Source: Paracoccus thiocyanatus (GTDB taxonomy: Bacteria; Pseudomonadota; Alphaproteobacteria; Rhodobacterales; Rhodobacteraceae). Taken from it: 64,000 bases of DNA. Under the pieces are notes generated by a model. That model worked only from the letters and a program-made list of their open reading frames with translations, made no database searches and had not been told where the DNA came from. Of this stretch, positions 57,622 to 64,000 are shown in pieces (the stretch's first letter is position 1; each line of letters begins with the position of its first letter). The position numbers were made by a program, and so were the translations under genes. The stretch lies in the NCBI RefSeq assembly GCF_900156255.1, contig NZ_FTMK01000003.1, positions 124,001 to 188,000 on the forward strand, in the 5' to 3' direction.

Positions 57622-58758
57622 TTGACAAACACCGTACCGCTTGGCGGTCTGACCATTCTGGAACTGGGCCATTCCGTGGCCGGCCCCTATGCCGGGCTTA
57701 TCCTGGCGGAACTGGGGGCCAGGGTCATCAAGGTCGAAAACCCCGCGACGGGCGATTATGCCCGCGGCTGGGGCCCGCCCTTCCTGGAAGACGACGCCAC
57801 CGCCTTTCACGCGCTCAACCGGGGCAAGGAAAGCGTGACGCTGGATTTTTCCGATCCTGCGCAGCTTGCGCTGCTGCGCCGGCTGATCGCGCAAGCGGAT
57901 GCGGTCATCCAGAACCTTCGCCCCGGCCTGCTGGCCAAGTTCGACATCGACGTGGCCCAGTTGCGGGCCGAACATCCTGACCTGATCTGGTGCGATATCG
58001 GCGCCTTCGGCAAATCGGGGCCGCTGGCGGGCAAGCCGGGCTATGATCCGCTGGCCCAGGCTTCCTCGGGGATCATGTCGATCACTGGCGAGGCAGACCG
58101 GCCGCCGGTGCGGGTCGGGGTGTCGCTGGTCGATATGGGCTCGGGGATGTGGACGGTGATCGGCCTGCTTTCGGCGCTGGTCGAGCGGCAGAAAAGCGGG
58201 CAGGGCGCGCATGTCGCCACCTCGCTTTTCGAAACGGGGCTGGCCTGGATGACCATCCCGCTGGCCGCCCATGCCGTGTCGGGCGAGGTGCGCAAGCCGC
58301 ATGGTTCGGGCCTTGCCGAGATCGTGCCCTACCAGGCTTTCGAGGCCGCCGACGGGCATGTGATGGTCGCCGCCGGCAACGACCGGCTGTTCGCCCGGCT
58401 CTGCGCGGCGATCCCCGGCCTTGCCGGCTTGGGCAAGGACGAGCGTTTCCGCCAGAACCGCGGCCGCGTGACCCTGCGCGACGAATTGATCCCGCAGATC
58501 GCCGCCGCGATCCGGCCGCTGCGCATGGCCGAGGTCGGCGCGCTGCTTGATGCCGTGCAGGTGCCCAATTGCCCGCTTTTGCGCATCGACCAGGTCTGGA
58601 CCCATCCCCAGACCAAGGCGGTGGGCATCCTGACCCAGGGCGGCGATCATCGCTGGGTCGGCTTGCCGTTTTCCATCGACGACCATCGCCCCTCGTCGGG
58701 GGGCGCCGCGCCGCGGCTGGGCGCGCAGGACCAGGCCATCAGGCAGGAATTCCAATGA
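57622..58758 (+). CDS. CaiB/BaiF (family III) CoA-transferase
   Basis: A 378-residue CoA-transferase. The N-terminal GGLTILELGHSVAGPYAGLILAELGARVIKVENP and the catalytic-aspartate region near 165 (VSLVDMGSGMWTVIGLL) match family III enzymes, which move CoA between dicarboxylates and other acids by an interlocked-dimer mechanism. It would activate the imported acid. The start is TTG with AAAGGAG about ten bases upstream, since no ATG fits. It overlaps the next gene by 4 bases. Confidence 0.88.
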   Translation: MTNTVPLGGLTILELGHSVAGPYAGLILAELGARVIKVENPATGDYARGWGPPFLEDDATAFHALNRGKESVTLDFSDPAQLALLRRLIAQADAVIQNLRPGLLAKFDIDVAQLRAEHPDLIWCDIGAFGKSGPLAGKPGYDPLAQASSGIMSITGEADRPPVRVGVSLVDMGSGMWTVIGLLSALVERQKSGQGAHVATSLFETGLAWMTIPLAAHAVSGEVRKPHGSGLAEIVPYQAFEAADGHVMVAAGNDRLFARLCAAIPGLAGLGKDERFRQNRGRVTLRDELIPQIAAAIRPLRMAEVGALLDAVQVPNCPLLRIDQVWTHPQTKAVGILTQGGDHRWVGLPFSIDDHRPSSGGAAPRLGAQDQAIRQEFQ

Positions 58759-59549
58759 CACCCACCTATGAAACCCTCGCGCTTGAGCGCATCGACGACC
58801 ATGTCCTGCTGCTTCGGCTGAACCGGCCCCAGGCGGCCAATGCGATGAATACCCGCATGGGCGAAGAGCTGATGGACCTGTTCGAGCGCTTTCAGCTAGA
58901 TGCCGAAGGGCTGCGCGCCATCGTCGTGACCGGGACCGGCGAAAAGGCATTCTGTGCCGGCGGCGACCTGAAAGAACGCAACGGCATGAGCGATGCGCAA
59001 TGGCTGCGCCAGCATGCCATGTTCGAGCGCATGCTGCGCGCCATCCTGGCCTGCCCGATCCCGGTGATCGGCGCGATCAACGGCGCGGCCTATGGCGGCG
59101 GCTGCGAGATCACCGCGGCCTTCGATTTCGCCTATGCCGCGGACAATGCCCGCTTCGCGCTGACCGAGGTCACGCTGGGCATCATGCCCGGCGCTGGCGG
59201 CACCCAGAACCTGCCCCGCGCCATGGGCGAGCGGCGCGCGAAAGAGGTCATCCTGACCGGGCTGCCCTTTACCGCCGCCGAGGCCCGCGACTGGGGGCTG
59301 GTCAACCGCGTCCTGCCGCAGGCGGAACTGCTGGAGGCGGCATTGGCCACCGCGCGCCGCATCGCCGGCAATGCGCCGATTTCGGTGCGCCAGGCCAAGC
59401 AGTCGATCACCCGCGGGATGCAGATGTCGCTGGCCGACGGGCTGGCCTTCGAGATCGAGTGCTATAACCGCATGGTCAGCACCGAGGACCGGCTGGAAGG
59501 CATCCGCGCCTTCAACGAAAAGCGCAAGCCGCAATTCCGGGGGGTCTGA
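58755..59549 (+). CDS. Enoyl-CoA hydratase
   Basis: A 264-residue crotonase with both catalytic glutamates of true hydratases (GGGCEIT, Glu118; ALTEVTLG, Glu138) and oxyanion-hole motifs FCAGGDLKER and GAAYGGG. The glutamate at 118 contrasts with glycine in the leucine-operon hydratase, so this one is not a simple copy of it. By context it would hydrate the double bond introduced by the acyl-CoA dehydrogenase, feeding the HMG-CoA-lyase homologue. The substrate is inferred. Confidence 0.88.
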   Translation: MTPTYETLALERIDDHVLLLRLNRPQAANAMNTRMGEELMDLFERFQLDAEGLRAIVVTGTGEKAFCAGGDLKERNGMSDAQWLRQHAMFERMLRAILACPIPVIGAINGAAYGGGCEITAAFDFAYAADNARFALTEVTLGIMPGAGGTQNLPRAMGERRAKEVILTGLPFTAAEARDWGLVNRVLPQAELLEAALATARRIAGNAPISVRQAKQSITRGMQMSLADGLAFEIECYNRMVSTEDRLEGIRAFNEKRKPQFRGV

Positions 59550-59550
59550 C

Positions 59551-60474
59551 ATGGCAGAGCGGGTTACTTTGCGCGAGGTCGGCCTGCGCGACGGCATCCA
59601 GATGGCAGCCAGCTTCCTTGCCACCGACCGCAAGCGCGAATGGGCGTTCAGGCTGCGCGATGCCGGGCTGCGCGAGATCGAACTGACCTCTTTCGTGCCG
59701 GCCAAGGTGGTGCCGCAATTCGCCGACGCGGCCGAGCTTGCACGGATCGTCCCGGAACTGGACGGGGTGGTCGCCTCGGCGCTGGTCCCGAACCTGAAGG
59801 GCGCGGAAAACGCCCTGGCGGCGGGGATCCGGCATCTCAATTTCGTCCTGTCGATTTCCGAGGCGCACAGCCTGGCCAATGTGCGGCGCACCACAGACGA
59901 GGCCATTGCCGAATTCCATCGCATCGCCGCGCTGAAGGACACGCCGGCCGGGCGCGACATGGTGCTGGGCGTCGGGCTTGCCACCAGTTTCGGCTGCACC
60001 CTTCAGGGGGCGGTCGATCCCGAGCGCGTGTTCGAAGTCGCCCGGATCGTCGCCTCGGCGGGCGCGGACGAGTTGATCGTCGCGGATACGGTCGGCTACG
60101 GCAACCCGGCCCAGGTGCATCGCATCCTGCCGCCGATCATCGACATCGCTGCCGGCCGCCGGGTGATCTGCCATTTCCACGACACGCGGGGCCTGGGCCT
60201 GGCCAATGTCGCGGCCGCGCTGGAAACCGGAGTGCGGGCGTTCGACAGTTCGCTTGCCGGCCTGGGGGGCTGTCCCTTTGCCCCCGGCGCCACCGGCAAC
60301 ATCAATACCGAAGACACCGCCTTCATGCTGGAAAGCATGGGCTTTTCCACCGGGATCGACATTGGCGCGCTGCTGGAACTGCGCCGCGATGTCGAAAGCT
60401 GGCTGGGCGACGAGCGCTATAGCGGCGCCATCGCCCGCGCCGGATTGCCCAAGACCTATCAGCCCGTTGAATGA
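59551..60474 (+). CDS. HMG-CoA lyase family protein (second paralogue)
   Basis: A 307-residue TIM-barrel lyase related to the enzyme at 6838-7692. The core catalytic residues are kept: Arg13 and Asp14 (EVGLRDGIQ), the metal pair His208 and His210 (CHFHD), Cys241 and Asn250 (GLGGCPFAPGATGN). The segment after RDG differs: GIQMA instead of GLQNE, losing the conserved Asn and Glu. It should cleave a 3-hydroxy-acyl-CoA of the HMG-CoA type, but substrate preference may have shifted. It starts one base after the hydratase gene. Confidence 0.85.
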   Translation: MAERVTLREVGLRDGIQMAASFLATDRKREWAFRLRDAGLREIELTSFVPAKVVPQFADAAELARIVPELDGVVASALVPNLKGAENALAAGIRHLNFVLSISEAHSLANVRRTTDEAIAEFHRIAALKDTPAGRDMVLGVGLATSFGCTLQGAVDPERVFEVARIVASAGADELIVADTVGYGNPAQVHRILPPIIDIAAGRRVICHFHDTRGLGLANVAAALETGVRAFDSSLAGLGGCPFAPGATGNINTEDTAFMLESMGFSTGIDIGALLELRRDVESWLGDERYSGAIARAGLPKTYQPVE

Positions 60475-60487
60475 AAGATCCGCAAGA

Positions 60488-61666
60488 ATGAGCCAGGACA
60501 CCGTCAGCCTCGACCTCGGCGAAGACTATCCCGAACTTCGCGATTCGATCCGCCGCATCTGCGCCCGCTATCCGCTGGACTATTGGGCCAAGCTTGAGGA
60601 GACATCGGGCTACCCTTCGGAATTCGTGGCGGAACTGACCGAAGGCGGCTTCCTTGCGGCGCTGGTCCCCGAAGAATATGGCGGCGCCGGCCTGCCCCTG
60701 CGGGCGGCGGCGGTCATCCTGGAGGAAATCAACGCCAATGGCTGCCAGGCCAGCCCCGCCCATGCGCAGATGTATATCATGGGCACCCTGCTGCGCCACG
60801 GAACCGAGGAACAGAAGCAGAAATACCTGCCCGAGATCGCCGCGGGCACGCTGCGGCTTCAGGCCTTTGGCGTGACCGAACCGACCACCGGCTCGGACAC
60901 GACCCAGCTTAAGACCCGCGCGGTGCGGGATGGCGACCATTACGTGATCGACGGGCAAAAGGTCTTTACCTCGCGCGCGCTTTATTCGGACCTGATGCTT
61001 TTGCTGGCGCGCACCACGCCGCTGGACCAGGTGGCGAAAAAGACCGACGGCATCTCGGTCTTCCTGATCGACCTGCGCGAGGCGCGGGGCAACGGCATCG
61101 ATATCCGCCCGATCCGGGCGCTGATGAACCACAACACCACGGAAGTCTTCATCGAGAACCTGCGCGTGCCCGCCTCGGCGCTGGTGGGCCAAGAGGGCAA
61201 GGGCTTTCGCTACATCCTTGACGGCATGAATGCGGAACGCATCCTGGTCGCGTCGGAATGCGTGGGCGACGGGCGCTATATGGTCAAGCGCGCGGTGGAA
61301 TATGCCGGCGAGCGGGTGGTGTTCGGCCGGCCCATCGGCGCGAACCAGGGCGTGCAATTCCCCATCGCCCGCGCCCATGTCGAGCTTGAGGCCGCCGACC
61401 TGATGGCGCGCAAGGCGGCGGCGCTGTTCGACGGCGGCCGGCCCTGCGGCGCCGAAGCGAACATGGCCAAGCACCTGGCGGCCGAGGCGACCTGGCAGGC
61501 CGCCGATACCGCGCTGCAAACCTTTGGCGGCTTCGGCTATGCCAGCGAATACGGGATCGAGCGCAAATGGCGCGAATGCCGGATCTATCAGACCGCGCCG
61601 ATCTCGACCAACCTGGTATTGGCCTATGTGGGACAGCATGTCCTTGGCCTGCCGCGATCCTATTGA
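60488..61666 (+). CDS. Acyl-CoA dehydrogenase with unusual base position
   Basis: A 392-residue FAD enzyme of the acyl-CoA dehydrogenase family (FGVTEPTTGSDTTQLK, FGGFGYASEYGIERKWRECRIYQ). The usual C-terminal catalytic EGT motif is replaced by TAPIST (369-374), so the standard glutamate is missing. A glutamate in MNAERI (Glu250) sits at the position used by isovaleryl- and long-chain acyl-CoA dehydrogenases. It would oxidise the CoA ester made by the CoA-transferase. A branched substrate is suggested by this feature and by the adjacent lyase gene. Confidence 0.85.
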   Translation: MSQDTVSLDLGEDYPELRDSIRRICARYPLDYWAKLEETSGYPSEFVAELTEGGFLAALVPEEYGGAGLPLRAAAVILEEINANGCQASPAHAQMYIMGTLLRHGTEEQKQKYLPEIAAGTLRLQAFGVTEPTTGSDTTQLKTRAVRDGDHYVIDGQKVFTSRALYSDLMLLLARTTPLDQVAKKTDGISVFLIDLREARGNGIDIRPIRALMNHNTTEVFIENLRVPASALVGQEGKGFRYILDGMNAERILVASECVGDGRYMVKRAVEYAGERVVFGRPIGANQGVQFPIARAHVELEAADLMARKAAALFDGGRPCGAEANMAKHLAAEATWQAADTALQTFGGFGYASEYGIERKWRECRIYQTAPISTNLVLAYVGQHVLGLPRSY

Positions 61667-61674
61667 GGCAGGCC

Positions 61675-63030
61675 ATGGACAGCATCACCCTGAAGGCTGC
61701 GCAATTCGTCACCGGCTTTGACGCGGGCCAGGCGCCGGAGGCCGCCCGCCACGCCGCCCGCATCGGCTTTGTCGATTGCATCGGCTGCATGCTGGCCGGT
61801 GCGGCCGAGCCTGCCGTGGCCCTTGCATCGGTGATCGCCACGCCGATGCCGGGCAGCAACGATGCCGCGCCCGCGGTCGATGGACGATCCTATGGCGCCG
61901 GGGATGCGGCGCTGGTCAACGGCGTGGCCGGGCATGTGCTGGATTTCGACGACGTGGCGCTGGCGGGCCATCCCAGCACCGTTCTGGTGCCGGCGATCCT
62001 GGCGCTGGGCCACGAACGGCACGCGACCGGCGCCGAGGCGCTGGCCGCCTGGCTGGCCGGCTATGAGCTTTGGGCGCATCTGAGCGAGATCGAGCCCGGC
62101 CACCTGCACGACCGCGGCTTTCACCCGACGGCGGTGATGGGCACGCTGGCCTGTGCGGCGGCCGCGGCCCGGCTCTTGGGGCTGGATGTCGGACAGACCC
62201 GCCACGCCCTGGCGATCGCCGCCTCGCTTGCGGCGGGGCTGGTGGCGAATTTCGGCTCGATGACCAAGTCGCTGCATGCCGGGCGGACGGCGCAATCGGG
62301 CATCCATGCCGCGCGCCTGGCGAGCGCCGGCTATACCGGCAGCGCCGATGTGTTCGAACACCGCACCGGCTTTCTGCGCGCCTTTTCGCCATCGGGCGCG
62401 CCGGACCTGGACCCGGCCGGCTTTCGGATCGGCGAGGTGTCGCTGGCCGAAAGGTTCGGGGTCAATGTCAAGCGCTACCCGACCTGCTATGCCACCCATC
62501 GCGCGCTGGATGCGATGCTGGACCTGGTCGGGGAACACGACCTGACGCCGGAAAAGATCGCGGCGATCCATGTCCATACCGGGGCCACGCAAAAGCTGAT
62601 GCTGCGCAACAGCCGGCCGCAGACCGGGCTGGCGGCCAAGTTCTCGATGGAGTTCGCCATGGCGGGGGCGGTCGTGCAGCGCCGGCTGAGCCTGGACGAG
62701 CTGACCGACGGCTTCGTGCAGCGCGCCGATGTCCAGGCGCTGCTGGAACGGGTCGAGGTCACGGCCAGCGAGGACAAGGCCGGCGGCGACCTGCCGAATG
62801 CGCCCTTCGACCTGGTCTGGGTCGACACCACCGATGGCCGCGTCCTGCGCCACGAGCCGGTCGAACATGCGCGCGGTAGCTGGCAATTGCCGCTGGAGCG
62901 GGCGGAAATCCGGGCCAAGTTCCTGGACTGCGCCAGCCGGAAACTGTCGCAGCCGCGCGCGGCGCAGCTTTTCGATACGCTTTGGGCGCTGGAAAACATC
63001 GGCGATCTGCGTGAGATAGCATTGATATGA
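61675..63030 (+). CDS. MmgE/PrpD family protein
   Basis: A 451-residue protein of the 2-methylcitrate dehydratase/cis-aconitate decarboxylase/iminodisuccinate epimerase superfamily. The all-helical domain has GHVLDFDDVALAGHPSTVLVPAILALG and the central KSLHAGRTAQSGIHAARLASAGYTG, and the second domain has VKRYPTCYATHRALDAMLDL. In this operon it may dehydrate, decarboxylate or isomerise a tricarboxylate-like precursor. The ATG at 61675 follows GAGGCAGGCC, 8 bases after the dehydrogenase gene. Confidence 0.88.
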   Translation: MDSITLKAAQFVTGFDAGQAPEAARHAARIGFVDCIGCMLAGAAEPAVALASVIATPMPGSNDAAPAVDGRSYGAGDAALVNGVAGHVLDFDDVALAGHPSTVLVPAILALGHERHATGAEALAAWLAGYELWAHLSEIEPGHLHDRGFHPTAVMGTLACAAAAARLLGLDVGQTRHALAIAASLAAGLVANFGSMTKSLHAGRTAQSGIHAARLASAGYTGSADVFEHRTGFLRAFSPSGAPDLDPAGFRIGEVSLAERFGVNVKRYPTCYATHRALDAMLDLVGEHDLTPEKIAAIHVHTGATQKLMLRNSRPQTGLAAKFSMEFAMAGAVVQRRLSLDELTDGFVQRADVQALLERVEVTASEDKAGGDLPNAPFDLVWVDTTDGRVLRHEPVEHARGSWQLPLERAEIRAKFLDCASRKLSQPRAAQLFDTLWALENIGDLREIALI

Positions 63031-63092
63031 TTTCGACACCCCGGCGCATCGGGCGGCGGGGGTTTCCTTTGGGTAAAGATGTGAAGGCCAAG

Positions 63093-63983
63093 ATGAACGA
63101 CCTGCCGACAAGACAGATCCCCGGCGTCTACCATCGTCGCTTCGGCGACGTGCTGGTGACGGCCTTGTCCGACGGCTTTGTCGAGATGGGCTATGACATC
63201 TTCCGCGAGTTTTCCCGCGACGAGGTGGACCGGATGATGGCGCGCGATCACCGCATCTCGCCGCCGCGCATCTCGGTCAATTGCTTCTTGCTGCGCGGCC
63301 CGATGGGGCGGGTGCTGATCGACACCGGCTCGCAGGACAATTTCGGCCCCACGGCGGGCAAGCTGTTTGAAAACCTGGCCGCGGCGGGGATCGACCCGGC
63401 CAGCATCGAGCATGTGCTGCTGACCCATTGCCACCCGGACCATTCCGCCGGGCTGACCGACGGCCAGGACGGCCGGCGCCTGTTTCCCAATGCGCGGCTG
63501 ATCGTGAACCGCAAGGAAATCGCGCATTGGTTTTCCGACGAGGAACGCGACCGCGCGGATGAGCGCAAGCGTCTGCGCTATTTCGACTGGACGCGCCAGC
63601 AGGTCGGCCCCTATCGCGACGCGGGCCTGCTGCGCGAGGCCGAGGATGGCGAAGAGGTGCTGCCGGGCATCACCCTGGTGGAATGCGCCGGCCACACGCC
63701 CGGCCATTCCACCTGGGCGATCCGCTCGCAGGGGCGGCAGATGATCGTCTGGGGCGACCTGGCCCATGTGCCCGAGGTGCAGGTGGCGCGGCCCGGCGTC
63801 TCGATGAGCTTTGATCACGACCCCGACCTGGCGGCGCAGAACCGGATCGCGCTTTTGCAGCGCATCCATGACGAGGATATGCTGGTCGCGGGGATGCATA
63901 TCCATTTTCCCGGCTTCGGGTGGCTTTTGCGCGATGGCGACGGCTGGCGCGTCGCGACCGAGCAATGGGCCTTTGAGATCTGA
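63093..63983 (+). CDS. Metallo-beta-lactamase-fold hydrolase
   Basis: A 296-residue cytoplasmic protein with the zinc motifs LLTHCHPDHSAGLTD (HxHxDH-type), CAGHTPGHST, WGDLAHV and a C-terminal GMHIHFPGFG. It resembles lactonase/quorum-quenching and glyoxalase II-like hydrolases. The ATG at 63093 behind GAAGG is preferred over one at 63027. It ends the operon in this window, 62 bases after the MmgE/PrpD gene. A role as a lactonase or CoA-thioester hydrolase in the pathway is only a guess. Confidence 0.82.
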   Translation: MNDLPTRQIPGVYHRRFGDVLVTALSDGFVEMGYDIFREFSRDEVDRMMARDHRISPPRISVNCFLLRGPMGRVLIDTGSQDNFGPTAGKLFENLAAAGIDPASIEHVLLTHCHPDHSAGLTDGQDGRRLFPNARLIVNRKEIAHWFSDEERDRADERKRLRYFDWTRQQVGPYRDAGLLREAEDGEEVLPGITLVECAGHTPGHSTWAIRSQGRQMIVWGDLAHVPEVQVARPGVSMSFDHDPDLAAQNRIALLQRIHDEDMLVAGMHIHFPGFGWLLRDGDGWRVATEQWAFEI

Positions 63984-64000
63984 GCGGAGCGGGAGCAGGA

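Overview
This window is chromosomal DNA of a GC-rich alphaproteobacterium of the order Rhodobacterales, most probably Paracoccus (inference). The grounds are the high GC content, the gene order ftsW-murG-murC-DUF2484-murB-ddl-ftsQ-ftsA-ftsZ-lpxC, a ScfR-type regulator with TTTGCAAA boxes, an FNR-type site, and -10 hexamers of the form TAGGNN. It is almost fully packed with genes. I see no phage, transposase, CRISPR array, rRNA or tRNA.

Layout. (1) 0.1-8.5 kb: leucine/isovalerate catabolism: isovaleryl-CoA dehydrogenase, methylcrotonyl-CoA carboxylase beta and alpha, a GST, HMG-CoA lyase and methylglutaconyl-CoA hydratase. A LprI-like periplasmic protein and a divergent OmpW porin with an FNR-type box are interspersed. 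(2) 8.7-14.4 kb: an MFS exporter, an orphan polyamine-type binding protein, homoserine O-acyltransferase coupled to a P-loop ATPase of unknown role, and a TerC membrane protein. (3) 14.6-29.6 kb: the distal half of the division and cell-wall (dcw) cluster, then lpxC, bamD and recN. A zinc-responsive zinT gene with its own promoter and a Zur-type operator sits between murC and murB. (4) 29.6-35.7 kb: a valine-catabolic operon (mmsA, isobutyryl-CoA dehydrogenase, HIBYL-CoA hydrolase, mmsB) with a divergent LysR regulator. (5) 35.8-48.1 kb: CBS protein, coaD, bactofilin plus M23 endopeptidase, ScfR-type regulator, Bcr/CflA exporter, dnaB (two DnaA boxes in front), pyrE-pyrC and gap.

(6) 48.4-64 kb is the accessory catabolic region and the most interesting part. 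An Lrp/AsnC regulator is transcribed divergently from an SDR, a FAH-family hydrolase, acylating acetaldehyde dehydrogenase and 4-hydroxy-2-oxovalerate aldolase. Next to it, on the same strand as the regulator, is an eleven-gene run: a complete branched-chain-type ABC transporter, then CaiB-type CoA-transferase, enoyl-CoA hydratase, HMG-CoA-lyase homologue, acyl-CoA dehydrogenase, MmgE/PrpD protein and metallo-beta-lactamase-fold hydrolase. A 19-bp sequence matching at 17 positions occurs in both control regions, so the two units are probably one regulon. The enzyme set fits import, CoA activation, oxidation, hydration and C-C cleavage of a branched carboxylic acid, for example a 3-methylglutarate-like compound. 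The substrate is an inference.

A second cross-window pattern is a short dispersed repeat, in two sub-families, found only just downstream of gene 3' ends.
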